A DNA stretch of 64,000 bases from Pontibacter silvestris (GCF_020907275.1 NZ_JAJJWI010000003.1:284862-348861), one strand, 5' to 3'; positions 9,446 through 18,593 are shown, counted from the first letter of the stretch. The notes: a model not told the origin generated them from the letters alone. Program-made: numbers and translations.

Positions 9446-10048
9446 CTATACTTTCATACTTGAGATAAAGCCACTGATAAAATCCTGCAACACTAATTGG
9501 TTTAATTCTTCTTTGTCCTGATCTCCTCCCATCATATTGATAGACACTAAGCCATGCAGCATAGACCAAAAAGTATGCAGCTTCAGGAAAGGGTCTGTTT
9601 CAGGATTTTTACCAATAGCTATTAATTTCTTAACTGGCTGTAAAATCAGCTCACTAAAAGTACTCAATTCACTTATCTGGTTTACTGTTTCACAGGAAGG
9701 GATTCCCAAACCATACATTACCTGGTAGTAAGCTTTATTATCGAATGCGAATCTCCAATATGCATAAGCCATTGCTTCTATTTGGCTTTCAGTACTAACA
9801 GTTCCCTCCTGAGCTTTTATCAGTGCTGTATTTAACTTTTGAAACCCTTGCTTTGTCAACTCTAGCAGAATAGCTTCTTTATTCGCAAAATGATCATAAA
9901 TTACAGGAACACTATATTCAATAGCTTCCGCTATTTTACGAATAGACAGCGCCTGCCATCCTTCCTGAACCACCAGTTGCCATGCGGCTTCCAGTATGGA
10001 AGATCGCAATTCCTCTTTATGCCGCTTCTTTCTTTCTGCTATTCCCAT
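9446..10048 (-). CDS. TetR/AcrR family transcriptional regulator
   Basis: A 200-residue one-component repressor. The N-terminal helix-turn-helix is clear (about 11-60): ILEAAWQLVVQEG, then ALSIRKIAEAIEYSVPVIYDHFANKEAIL, the TetR pattern with the Y-D-H-F recognition-helix end. The C-terminal part (about 75-200), with MAYAYWRFAFDNKAYYQVMYG and LHTFWSMLHGLVSINM, matches the ligand-binding dimerisation region of TetR_C-type regulators. A perfect 13-bp palindrome (10068-10080) between its -7 box and start codon points to autoregulation. The YceI gene downstream is the likely co-regulated target. The ligand is unknown. Confidence 0.9.
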   Translation of the reverse strand: MGIAERKKRHKEELRSSILEAAWQLVVQEGWQALSIRKIAEAIEYSVPVIYDHFANKEAILLELTKQGFQKLNTALIKAQEGTVSTESQIEAMAYAYWRFAFDNKAYYQVMYGLGIPSCETVNQISELSTFSELILQPVKKLIAIGKNPETDPFLKLHTFWSMLHGLVSINMMGGDQDKEELNQLVLQDFISGFISSMKV

Positions 10049-10067
10049 TTGCCACGTGTTATTTTAC

Positions 10068-10080
10068 CTAACAGTGTTAG
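10068..10080 (-). promoter_or_regulatory. Probable TetR operator (13-bp palindrome)
   Basis: CTAACAGTGTTAG is a perfect palindrome of two 6-bp half-sites around one base. It lies directly downstream of the -7 box (10081-10088) and 20 bases before the TetR start codon, where a bound repressor would block its own promoter. Assignment to this TetR is inferred from position and symmetry. Confidence 0.6.
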
Positions 10081-10113
10081 CAAAATTAAGAAATTCATTT
10101 CTACTTTGTCAAG
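10081..10113 (-). promoter_or_regulatory. Bacteroidota-type promoter of the TetR-yceI unit
   Basis: On the minus strand a -7 element TAATTTTG (10088-10081) fits TAnnTTTG exactly. A CTTG at 10113-10110 lies 21 bases upstream, close to the expected -33 position (consensus TTTG). Confidence 0.5.
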
Positions 10114-10409
10114 AACAGAGTGACTAAGTTTTATATTTTAGCACATTATGAATGTCTTCACAGCTGTAGCTTAACACTAGACAAGACAGCCAGAGAACGT
10201 TTTTAGCCGCAATAGCACCAAAGTAACTACCATAGCTTATTAGCCAAACAAGTAAGTGATTTTTGGTATCAAGAGTATCAGAGCAACAGGTATGTTATTT
10301 ATGTTGGTTTTGCATGTTAAGAATATGCTTGTCCAGTTAAGACAGTTTGCCACGGCAGGTATGATATGCTTAATTTGTAGCATTGTCTAATAGTGCCTTC
10401 CATTAATAA
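10081..10409. other. Intergenic region between TetR and K+ channel genes
   Basis: Apart from the TetR promoter and operator at its left edge, nothing recognisable was found: no ORF, RNA gene or strong hairpin. It should contain the promoter for the K+ channel gene. Confidence 0.4.
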
Positions 10410-11201
10410 ATGAAAAAAAGAATTTACAACTTATTGTCTGTTTCAAAAACACCTGGTGACACAAGTTGGTGGTTTGATCTCTTTCTTATCATTCTCATTT
10501 CTCTGAATGTTATTGCCATTGTTATTGAATCTGTAGAACCTATCAGGCAAAAATATGAAGCCCTTTTTAAGGGACTGGAACTTGTTTCTGTTATAATTTT
10601 CTCGATAGAATACGTACTACGAATTTGGACAGCTAATGAAATCAAAAGGTTTCACAGGCCTATAACAGGTAACATTCGCTACGCTTTAACACCTCTTGCA
10701 ATTGTTGACTTATTTGCAATTCTACCTTTCTACCTGCCATTTATTGGTTTAGACTTAAGGGTTGTAAGAGTCATGCGGCTTTTCAGATTATTCCGCCTGT
10801 TTAAGATAGCTCGCTACGTTAAAGCACTGACTGTGATTAACAACGTATTTAAAGAAAGAAGAGAAGAACTTTTCATTGCTATTATATTTACTTTCTTTCT
10901 ACTTCTTTTTACTTCAACACTTATGTACTATGTTGAGCATGAGGCACAGCCAGAGAGCTTTGCGAGCATTCCGGAGACAATGTGGTGGAGTATTGCGACA
11001 TTAACTACAGTTGGCTATGGTGATATCTATCCAATAACAGCACTTGGAAAGTTGTTAGGTGGAATAATTGCCGTTTTAGGCATTGGACTGTTTGCCCTGC
11101 CAGCAGGTATCTTAGCTTCAGGATTCTCTGAGCATCTTACCAAAACAAACAGCAAAAAAGACTGTTGCCCACATTGCGGGCAGGAACTGAAAAGAGGATA
11201 A
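10410..11201 (+). CDS. Voltage-gated-type potassium channel
   Basis: A 263-residue six-helix ion channel. Helices S1-S3 cover about 22-105. The S4-like segment (about 114-140) has Arg/Lys at three-residue spacing: LRVVRVMRLFRLFRLFKIARY. The pore loop carries the K+ selectivity filter TTVGYGD (about 199-205), followed by S6. The last residues, KKDCCPHCGQELKRG, form a small CxxC knuckle that may bind metal; this tail is a common add-on in Bacteroidota channels of this type. No cyclic-nucleotide domain is present. Role: voltage-sensitive K+ conductance at the inner membrane. No operon partner; a GNAT pseudogene converges from the right. Confidence 0.93.
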   Translation: MKKRIYNLLSVSKTPGDTSWWFDLFLIILISLNVIAIVIESVEPIRQKYEALFKGLELVSVIIFSIEYVLRIWTANEIKRFHRPITGNIRYALTPLAIVDLFAILPFYLPFIGLDLRVVRVMRLFRLFRLFKIARYVKALTVINNVFKERREELFIAIIFTFFLLLFTSTLMYYVEHEAQPESFASIPETMWWSIATLTTVGYGDIYPITALGKLLGGIIAVLGIGLFALPAGILASGFSEHLTKTNSKKDCCPHCGQELKRG

Positions 11202-11308
11202 AACACCCTCAGCATCCTTTTAGTAAGGTAAAGAAAGAGTAGTACAGAAGTAACTGCTCTATTGCAGTTGGAATTAGATATGATAAAACACAGGCTCCAT
11301 TAGAGGCT

Positions 11309-11369
11309 AAAGTTTTCTTACCATAGTAGACTTTGTATTAGTAAAGCCTCACATGGGTAAGAAAACTTT
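11309..11369. terminator. 14-bp inverted repeat between convergent genes
   Basis: Arms 11309-11322 and 11356-11369 are perfectly complementary over 14 bp with a 33-base loop. The right arm touches the stop codon of the GNAT pseudogene. It could act as a bidirectional terminator, although the loop is long. Confidence 0.5.
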
Positions 11370-11916
11370 TAGTTACCAGAATAATTTTGAAAGTTCCTGT
11401 TAAACCAGGCCATTGGAACATCAGCTTCAAAAGCACCAGTTTTGTTATTGATTCTTTTCTCAAGCCTTCCTTCCACTACAAAACCTATATTTTTATAGAA
11501 TTCAATCGCGTTACTTTCACGTGCTACAAGTTCAACACGTATAATATCGTTTCTGTTGTCTTTAATGTACGTTAGAAGAGTTGTAAAAAGTAGTTTACCA
11601 AGCCTCTGGTTCTGAAAACCTGAATAAACAACAATGGTTAACTCAGAAAGAACGTGACTAAAAATTCTTGGCTTTAACTTATAGCAATGCACCTCTGCTA
11701 CTAAAACATTTTTGTCAATAGGGTGCTTAATTAATAAGCAATACCGTTGGCAAGAGCCTTTTGCAAATGGTCAGACACATAGGCAGGCATTATGTCATCT
11801 TCCACCCTCGCTATTCCTCCTATAGTTTTCGCTACCTGTTTATAAAGATTAGATATTTTGCCTTTGTCCCTCGCTCGGCAAGTTTTACTGTATAATGCAT
11901 CAAAAGTACAGTTCAT
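11369..11916 (-). pseudogene. GNAT N-acetyltransferase, frameshifted
   Basis: Two minus-strand frames together spell one GNAT protein. The 5' part (from the ATG at 11916) reads MNCTFDALYSKTCRARDKG, then ISNLYKQVAKTIGGIARVEDDIM and ends LANGIAY at a TAA (11731-11733). The frame two bases on continues LLIKHPIDKNVLVAEVHCYK, then SHVLSELTIVVYSGFQNQRLGKLLF (acetyl-CoA loop) and VELVARESNAIEFYKNIGFVVEGR to 11369. One missing base near 11733-11740 explains the break. The ESN-AIEFY segment also lacks two residues compared with the usual ESNxKAIxFY, suggesting a 6-base deletion. Both defects point to an inactivated gene rather than two genes; a sequencing error remains possible for the first. Confidence 0.75.
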
Positions 11917-11994
11917 TATCTGCAATAAAGAAAACATATTAAGAGATTATGGTTTAAGAAAAAGCCATCCTTCAGAGAGGATTGCTTTTTCACA

Positions 11995-13242
11995 CTACTT
12001 TTTAGTATTAATGGCAAGAAACTCTTTCAGGCCTTTCTGGAATAGTTTAACTTCTTCCATAGTATTATATGGAGCAAAGCCAATACGTACCCAGCCGCCC
12101 ATAGGGTTTACATCTAGCTTATCAGCCATGGTGGAAGCATAAAAATGTCCATCGGCAATACACATGTTATAGTTTTCAGCAAACCATTTGGTTACCTCTC
12201 TGGCATTTATGTCTTTTATAGTAAAAGCAAACGTTGGGGTCTTATGCGTGCCTGCTGGCGAACGGTAAAGATGCACTTCCGGTATTTCATTCAGAAAGCT
12301 TTCTACCATGTTAGCCAGTTCTGTTTCATAGGCTTCTATGTGCTCCATAGCTGATCGCAACCTTTCTTTTCGTGTAGCGCCTTCGCCTAAATTTTCAATA
12401 AAATTGATAGCTCCGGCTAAACCTGCTATGGCCTCATGGTTTTGCGTTCCTGTTTCTAATTTGTCAGGTATCTCTACCGGAGCAGGTTGTAGCTTATACA
12501 CTGGCAACTTCTTAAAAAGCTGTGAAGTAACAACTGCCATACCAATGTGCGGACCGAAAAACTTATAAGCTGAACACAATAAAATATCACACCCCATTTT
12601 TTCGAAGTCAATAGCCAGATGAGGTACAGCATGCACTGCATCTGCCACTACTATAGCACCTACTTTCTTTGCTCTTGCTACTATTCTGGCTATGTCTGTT
12701 ACGGTGCCAGTTACATTAGAAGATAGGCCAACAGCCACTAACTTTGTTCTTTCTGTAATAATATTGTTTAAATTTTCCAGTTCCAGTGAGTAAGTAGCAG
12801 GGTTAAGCTCTATGAATTTAGCTACGGTTCCTCTGTCTTTGGCAAGCGCAAGCCAGGGATCAACATTTGCCCGATGGTCTAGTTCTGTTACCACAACCTC
12901 ATCGCCTTCCTCAATAAATGCAGCTAAACTTCTGGCAATAGAAAAGGCAAGGCTGGTCATGTTCTGCCCAAAGGCTACTTCTTCGGGTTTACAATTCAGG
13001 AAGTCAGCAACAGCGCTGCGGCTGGCAACAATGGTATCTTCAGTGCTTACGCTTGTCGGAAAGGCACCGTGTAAATTAGCCATGCCGCTGAAAATATAAG
13101 CTACCATAGCATCTACTGCCTGCCGTGCCATTTGTGTTCCGCCAGGGCCATCGAAAAATATAAGCGGTTTTTCTTTATCTATGGTGTTTTGTAATGCTGG
13201 AAACTGAGCTCGGACTTGTTCTATAGGAAATACATTGGTCAT
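11995..13242 (-). CDS. Cysteine desulfurase-like PLP enzyme (VC1184 family)
   Basis: A 415-residue class V (fold type I) PLP-dependent enzyme. It matches the cysteine-desulfurase-like family typified by Vibrio VC1184: N-terminal FFDGPGGTQMARQAVDAM, EELDHRANVDPW-like segment (TELDHRANVDPWLAL), the PLP-binding Asp in VADAVHAVPH and the Schiff-base Lys in LLCSAYKFFGPHIGM (about 221-235). These proteins are related to SufS/CsdA, but their sulfur acceptor and true substrate are not established. It is not next to suf/isc genes, so an Fe-S assembly role is not supported by context. Cytoplasmic, monocistronic. Confidence 0.88.
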   Translation of the reverse strand: MTNVFPIEQVRAQFPALQNTIDKEKPLIFFDGPGGTQMARQAVDAMVAYIFSGMANLHGAFPTSVSTEDTIVASRSAVADFLNCKPEEVAFGQNMTSLAFSIARSLAAFIEEGDEVVVTELDHRANVDPWLALAKDRGTVAKFIELNPATYSLELENLNNIITERTKLVAVGLSSNVTGTVTDIARIVARAKKVGAIVVADAVHAVPHLAIDFEKMGCDILLCSAYKFFGPHIGMAVVTSQLFKKLPVYKLQPAPVEIPDKLETGTQNHEAIAGLAGAINFIENLGEGATRKERLRSAMEHIEAYETELANMVESFLNEIPEVHLYRSPAGTHKTPTFAFTIKDINAREVTKWFAENYNMCIADGHFYASTMADKLDVNPMGGWVRIGFAPYNTMEEVKLFQKGLKEFLAINTKK

Positions 13243-13638
13243 ATTGTAGAGGGTCTTGTTGTCTGGTTAAAGGTGAATAACTTAATGTGACAGGCACAGC
13301 CTAAGCTTTCTCAAATTAATGTGAAATTAGAACAAGTAAAAGTTTATTTATTAAACTGCCGCTGGTACAGCTTATATACTGCTTCCGGTTATTTTCTTTT
13401 CTGAGTTGCGTATAAAAAAGGCAGAAAGTTGTTTAACTTCCTGCCTTTTTATCAACTAAAGAAATTTAATGTAGAGAAAAGCTGCTGATAGTTTATTCTG
13501 GTGTTTGGGTTCCACTCCTTAACAATCATCATCGTCTTCATAAGCAGACCTGCCTGGCATTAAGAATATCCTGCCGGTCTCTTTCTACCTGCCCTAGCAG
13601 GAGACACTTTACTTAACTTGTACAGCGCAAGACCTTTT
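13243..13638. other. Intergenic region with one terminator
   Basis: About 400 bases with no convincing ORF. It contains the hairpin terminator at 13414-13454 and otherwise nothing recognisable. Confidence 0.4.
13414..13454 (-). terminator. Intrinsic terminator, left copy of a repeated hairpin
   Basis: AAAAAGGCAG-type stem: 13415-13430 pairs with 13435-13450 (16 bp, one mismatch, 4-base loop). On the minus strand it would end transcripts from the 89-aa ORF and the large surface protein gene. A copy with 35 of 41 identical bases lies at 19071-19111. Confidence 0.75.
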
Positions 13639-13908
13639 CTAAGCTACACGCAGGCAAGTAGAATTCGACAAGCTTAATCGAATTTGTTCTTCAGAGTTAT
13701 AATGAGAAATAAAGTCACGTTTACGCCAGGTAAATTTCCCTGGCTCCTGCATCAGCACAACTTTAGTTCTTTTTCCTACTGCTATAAGGCCGATGCCACG
13801 CTTTTTACACAAATCTAACAGATAATTCCTTAAGCTGGTATTCCAGAAACAAAGGCTGCTAATAGACACTCCAAGCCATTGCTGGTCTGCAGACTGCTTC
13901 TTCAGCAT
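13639..13908 (-). CDS. Unrecognised 89-aa protein, possibly a 3' gene remnant
   Basis: An open frame of 89 residues, basic and cytoplasmic in character, with segments WLGVSISSLCFWNTSLRNYL, LLDLCKKRGIGLIAVGKRTK and WRKRDFISHYNSEEQIRLSL. I do not recognise the family. The frame stays open for 10 codons upstream of the ATG, ending at a stop, and the added residues (KNKVRRIVD) join smoothly to the helix-like start. This suggests the piece is the C-terminal part of a longer ancestral protein whose 5' end has been lost. It lies 78 bases downstream of the large surface protein gene on the same strand. Confidence 0.4.
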   Translation of the reverse strand: MLKKQSADQQWLGVSISSLCFWNTSLRNYLLDLCKKRGIGLIAVGKRTKVVLMQEPGKFTWRKRDFISHYNSEEQIRLSLSNSTCLRVA

Positions 13909-13986
13909 ATCAACTATCCTTCTAACCTTATTTTTAAATTAGCCAACGAGTGAGAGTCCAGTATATTTAATCTGCCAGACCTCGGT

Positions 13987-16900
13987 CTAGCGTTTAATCA
14001 TGCTAATAGTCTGTATAGTTCCTTTACCCTGGATCTGAATAATGTACTTTCCAGTCGATAGCGCATGCACATCCAGTTCCTGCTCAACCTCGTTGTTTAG
14101 CGTCTTTTGTTGAATTGTGCGACCCTCCATGCTAATGATGCGAACAGTGTAGTTATCTTTAGGCAACATGTCCATATTCAGATGAACGATATCTGACGCC
14201 GGGTTTGGGTACAGCTGTGCTTTTGTAATGCCATCACTCTTTAGAGTAGTAACAGAGACAACATGGCTATACTCATAATCACCATTTAGACCCACTTGCT
14301 TAAGGCGGTAGTATACTGTGCCAATTGGAGAACTCTTGTCGGTGTAGCTGTAGTCGAGAAGCTGGTTGCTGCTGCCTGAGCCCTTCACCTTTCCAATATT
14401 CATGAACACTTTACCGTCCGTGCTACGCTCTATCAGGAAGTGATCATTATCAACTTCAGTGGCAGTTGTCCAAGAAAGAACATTCCCCCCCGGCTTCTCA
14501 ACTGCTGTAAATTTAACAAGTGTTACCGGAAGCGAATTTAAGACCATAACAGGTATTGTGTAAGTAGCAGGTGAAGCGTCGGCAACACCTTCGGCATCTA
14601 TTACTGTGTAATGGAAAGTTACGTCTGATGTGGCATTAGCTACTGGTTTATATACTAAAGTATTGGCCTGATCCCAACTGTAGTCCTTATCAGCCTCAGC
14701 TGGCACAGCGTTAATAGTTAATAAACCAGTTACCGGGAGTGTCGTGATACGGAAATTTGCCAGGGTACCATCATAATCAACACCAGAAAGCGGAGTAAGT
14801 TTAACTTCTGTGGCCTCCTCAGCCAAATCGCTTTCAGAATACATTATATCTTTTGCCTCAGGTTCTCTATTTATTGGGATTGTAAAAGTAGCAGGAGTTC
14901 CGTCAACTGCCCCCTCAGAGTCTTTAATGGAATAACTGAAGGTTATATCATCCGGGTTTTCTGTAACCGGATCATACGTAATCAAGTTTCTGGAAGACCA
15001 GGCATAATCAGTTATAAGGTCTGCTACGACACCATCTATATACAATTTTCCTGCACTTGGTAATGAATTAAACCTGAAAGAAGCCACCATACCATCTGCG
15101 TCACTACCTGGCAACGCGTCGACTGCTGTAGCTGCTGCCGTGCTAATAAGCGCAACTGAGTTTGTATAGTTTATCGCAACCGGAGATTGGTTGTACTTAA
15201 TCTGGCAAACAGACTGCTGGTTAACTAAAGTACCCGTACTGGCAGTAAAGCCGAAGTACACTTGTGGGTTATCACTAAACACCTCATTTACAATATCTGC
15301 ACTATAACTGGTACGAAACTCACCATCAAAATAAACCGAAAGTGTGTTTAAATCTTTTACCCAGATGATTTTTACTGCGTGATCGGCTCCATCTTCTGTA
15401 TTGTTGCTCGTGCTGCTCATTTGTACTGGTGTTGTTACAGGCTCCGTAACTTTGCCATTAAGAAAAAAGCCTACATGGTCTGCTGACAGATCATTGCTAC
15501 CATTATCGTAGGTATCAAACTCTACACCCACAGAAGGAGCTATATTCTGGAAGCCCAAACCCTGCCCACTTTCCCCTTTGGCAAACAATGGATTTGAAGC
15601 CTGCTGCTGTAACCCAAAGGCTACACCGTCAGCACCATTATCATTACTACCTAAATTAATGTTAAAGCTGATCTCAAATGACTTTGTTAAGTCAATAGGC
15701 GTAACAGACCAAACCTCCCCCTGCCTAAACTCTTCAGGTAAAGTTAATGTATAACAGTTTTCTCCGTTCTTTGTCGCATCGCTGTTTGCCTGGAAAGCAT
15801 CCGAATTTATTGTTATAGTTACAGGAACAGTGGATATGCCCCCTTTACTGTCTGTCGTGGTGATATTTGTTGTATAAACTCCTTCTTCAACTGCGTTGTT
15901 ATTAACTGAAACAGCTCCTTGGGTATTCAGTGTCAGGAAACCAGGAAGTGCACTACCTGAAACAGTGGCGCTAGTAATAGTACCATCCGCATCTTTGGCT
16001 GTTGCTACAACTAAACCAACAGTAATGGCATATCTTGAAAACACATTAGGAGTAGTATAAACTGCCGCTCTATCTGACACAACCGGAATAGTATAAGTGG
16101 CCGTTACAGTAGCACCTCTGTCATCAGTGGCTGTAAAATTAAATGTTGCCTCGCCAACAAAACCAGCATCAGGCTTATATGTAATGTCGTTAAGCTTTCC
16201 GTTGGTTGCGGTGTATGAATCTGTTGTACTGGTTACAGGTGCTCCATTAATATAGAGTGTACCGGAGGTTGGCAAAACTGATATTCTGAAACTGGCAATA
16301 GTGCCGTCAGAATCAGTAGCGGTTAAAGGACTAATAATGGTGGCTGCAGCCGTATTTGGTATAGCCGGAGAAAAAGTAATATTGCTGGCAGTTGGTGCAC
16401 TGTTCGTAATTGTAACATTTTCCGCAGTACTTGACTCTGCAATATAGTTAGCGCCAGCAACAGTAGTAGATGCACCTGTTTCATAAGCAATATTATAAGC
16501 ATCCCCCCCTGTAGCAGGAGAAATTTTACGGGTGGCAGTTTTGCGAGTAGGGTCGAGGTATGTAACTGTAACCCCATTCTGGTAAGTGCCATCACCTACA
16601 GTTTTAGCAATGTTAACCGTAAACGTAATGCTCACATTGCTTCCGGATGGAAGAGTAAAGGTCCCCCAGTTTAGTGTCGTATTACCGTTAACAGGAAAAG
16701 TGGAAGCAGGACCAAGGCTAACTGCACCGGTAGTGGCATCGCCTCCATTGTCGGCATAAACACCATCGCTGTAATCTATAGAGTTATGAGAGGCAAAGCT
16801 AAAGCCTGCTGGTAGCACATCTGTAACAGTAACCCCTTGAGCTGCCCCACCTGTGTTACTTATTTTTATGCTATAAGTAGCTGTTGCTGTACCATCTGTA

Positions 16901-18453
16901 GCACGGGTTATATTGGCTGAGGAAGTTGTTTTAGTTACTGTTAAAACAGGTAAACAGTTAGAACCAGAGGCAGAATTGGTAAGCGTTGCAGTACTTAATG
17001 CTTCATTTTTCACACCATCTTCACCATCTACTGCACCAAAAGCCCCTGAAGAGTTTGCGGAACCAGCATAGCCTTTTTCTACACTACTGGAAGCATTGAG
17101 AGCAGCATTAGCCATAATAACACCGCCACCGCCACCGCCGCCAGGCCCATGACCTTTGCCATTGCTACCGCCTATACCACCTTTTGCATTTACAGTGACA
17201 TTATTTAGGCCATTAGCAGCAGTAAGCAATACTGTTCCGCCTGCCCCACCGCCGCCAGTACCATCGTAACCAGCAGTATAGCCACTTGCACCATTAGCAC
17301 TTATAGTACCTACATTAGCTGCTATAGAACCTGCACGCACCATTACTATACCTCCACCGGCTGCACCACTACTGGCAAACCCATTGCCCGGCGTACCAGA
17401 CCCGTCGTTAGTGCTACCCGCACCGCCGCCGCCGCCCATTACTACACGCGTTCCGGCTGTGCTAAACGGAGCTCCTCCTATACCACCTATAGGTTTACCT
17501 GTAGGCAGACTCGGGTTTGAATTCCATGAGTTACCTCCCTGGCCTCCGGCGCCACCGTTGGCACCGCCGCCGCCGCCAGAGTTCTGGTCATTTATCTCAG
17601 GGCTACCATCAGTACCACCACCGCCTGCGTTGCCAGGGGCACCACGCCCCATGCTTCCGTTAACATAACCTTCTACACCAGTATATGTCGGTGTAGTACC
17701 ACCAAAGTTTACAAAGGCAGGAGTACCTGCAATCCCTTCTCCCTTTTGAGCGTTTGCATCGTTAGTAGACAGTGTCCTGTAATCAGTTTCGCTACCACCT
17801 GTTCCGCCCCTCAATCGTCTTCCAGCTCCTCCTCTAAAGCCTTTACCGCTCACATCAATTGCCTGGTTGTTAAAGTTTAGGAAACCAGCTACATCCATAG
17901 CTACAATACCACCTGTCGATCCATCCCATGCAGGGCTGGTAATAGTGGACATTAAGGTTGCAGTGCTATATTGTGGCACACGTACTACTTGAAACCGTTT
18001 CTGGCCTTGTGCACCATAATCAGCATGTATGTAAGAGTTCTTGAGGTGTGCCACTGTAAAAGCTCCATTCTCGATCTGGCTGATGGCCATGGCATACTCA
18101 TAGGTACCAGCTACGTTATTTGACAAAGTACCGTACGTATTGGTATTGGTTACATCCATATCAGCTCCCTGCATCTGGATAATCAAAACTAAGTCACCTT
18201 GTGAAATGGGGGTTGTATTTCCACTGGCATTAGCTGGCCCTACAGAAACGGAAACATTATCTCCGGCTGTTACAGACGCTGTACCTGGATAATAGGTATT
18301 TACAATTGTGCTTGTACTATTTAGTATGCCATCTTTACCCGGTGAAGAGCAAACCTGTGCAAACAATTCGAAGTTTACTGACAGAAAAAACAATAGAAGA
18401 CTAATGAAGCAGATGCTACACCTTTTGGCCTGATTAAAAATAGAGGTCAGCAT
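13987..18453 (-). CDS. Giant T9SS-secreted surface protein with Gly-rich, DUF11 and lectin domains
   Basis: A 1488-residue exported protein. Order: signal peptide (about 1-33, ending ELFAQ); N-terminal module; a glycine-rich region (about 200-460) with many GGGGGAGG-type runs; a DUF11-type repeat (about 500-650, KISNTGGAAQGVTVTDVLPAGF); two cadherin/Ig-like modules (about 680-880, LTATDSDGTIASFRIS and IPVVSDRA); an L-type lectin-like domain (about 885-1090) with SFNINLGSNDNGADGVAFGLQ, VGVEFDTYDNG and HVGFFLNG; two more Ig-like repeats (about 1090-1300); a T9SS-associated module; and a C-terminal type A sorting domain (LYPNPASDIVHLNM ... GKYIIQIQ) in the last 75 residues. It should cross the outer membrane through the type IX system and bind glycans or mediate adhesion. 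It has two 7-base C tracts (14485-14491, 16503-16509). Confidence 0.88.
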   Translation of the reverse strand: MLTSIFNQAKRCSICFISLLLFFLSVNFELFAQVCSSPGKDGILNSTSTIVNTYYPGTASVTAGDNVSVSVGPANASGNTTPISQGDLVLIIQMQGADMDVTNTNTYGTLSNNVAGTYEYAMAISQIENGAFTVAHLKNSYIHADYGAQGQKRFQVVRVPQYSTATLMSTITSPAWDGSTGGIVAMDVAGFLNFNNQAIDVSGKGFRGGAGRRLRGGTGGSETDYRTLSTNDANAQKGEGIAGTPAFVNFGGTTPTYTGVEGYVNGSMGRGAPGNAGGGGTDGSPEINDQNSGGGGGANGGAGGQGGNSWNSNPSLPTGKPIGGIGGAPFSTAGTRVVMGGGGGAGSTNDGSGTPGNGFASSGAAGGGIVMVRAGSIAANVGTISANGASGYTAGYDGTGGGGAGGTVLLTAANGLNNVTVNAKGGIGGSNGKGHGPGGGGGGGVIMANAALNASSSVEKGYAGSANSSGAFGAVDGEDGVKNEALSTATLTNSASGSNCLPVLTVTKTTSSANITRATDGTATATYSIKISNTGGAAQGVTVTDVLPAGFSFASHNSIDYSDGVYADNGGDATTGAVSLGPASTFPVNGNTTLNWGTFTLPSGSNVSITFTVNIAKTVGDGTYQNGVTVTYLDPTRKTATRKISPATGGDAYNIAYETGASTTVAGANYIAESSTAENVTITNSAPTASNITFSPAIPNTAAATIISPLTATDSDGTIASFRISVLPTSGTLYINGAPVTSTTDSYTATNGKLNDITYKPDAGFVGEATFNFTATDDRGATVTATYTIPVVSDRAAVYTTPNVFSRYAITVGLVVATAKDADGTITSATVSGSALPGFLTLNTQGAVSVNNNAVEEGVYTTNITTTDSKGGISTVPVTITINSDAFQANSDATKNGENCYTLTLPEEFRQGEVWSVTPIDLTKSFEISFNINLGSNDNGADGVAFGLQQQASNPLFAKGESGQGLGFQNIAPSVGVEFDTYDNGSNDLSADHVGFFLNGKVTEPVTTPVQMSSTSNNTEDGADHAVKIIWVKDLNTLSVYFDGEFRTSYSADIVNEVFSDNPQVYFGFTASTGTLVNQQSVCQIKYNQSPVAINYTNSVALISTAAATAVDALPGSDADGMVASFRFNSLPSAGKLYIDGVVADLITDYAWSSRNLITYDPVTENPDDITFSYSIKDSEGAVDGTPATFTIPINREPEAKDIMYSESDLAEEATEVKLTPLSGVDYDGTLANFRITTLPVTGLLTINAVPAEADKDYSWDQANTLVYKPVANATSDVTFHYTVIDAEGVADASPATYTIPVMVLNSLPVTLVKFTAVEKPGGNVLSWTTATEVDNDHFLIERSTDGKVFMNIGKVKGSGSSNQLLDYSYTDKSSPIGTVYYRLKQVGLNGDYEYSHVVSVTTLKSDGITKAQLYPNPASDIVHLNMDMLPKDNYTVRIISMEGRTIQQKTLNNEVEQELDVHALSTGKYIIQIQGKGTIQTISMIKR

Positions 18454-18593
18454 ATTAATATATAGTTTAAAATCAACTGTTATAATGTTAACAAGTCAAA
18501 ATTAACTAAATATAGTTTAATACTTATATATTAATTATTAATTTTTAACTAATCATCTTGCATAAAAGACATAACTTAAAACTAAACTATAAA

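Noticed and set aside
17384..17668. 94-aa plus-strand ORF rich in Pro
   Set aside because: It is the antisense shadow of the GGC/GGT-rich region of the surface protein gene; its Pro runs are the complement of Gly codons.
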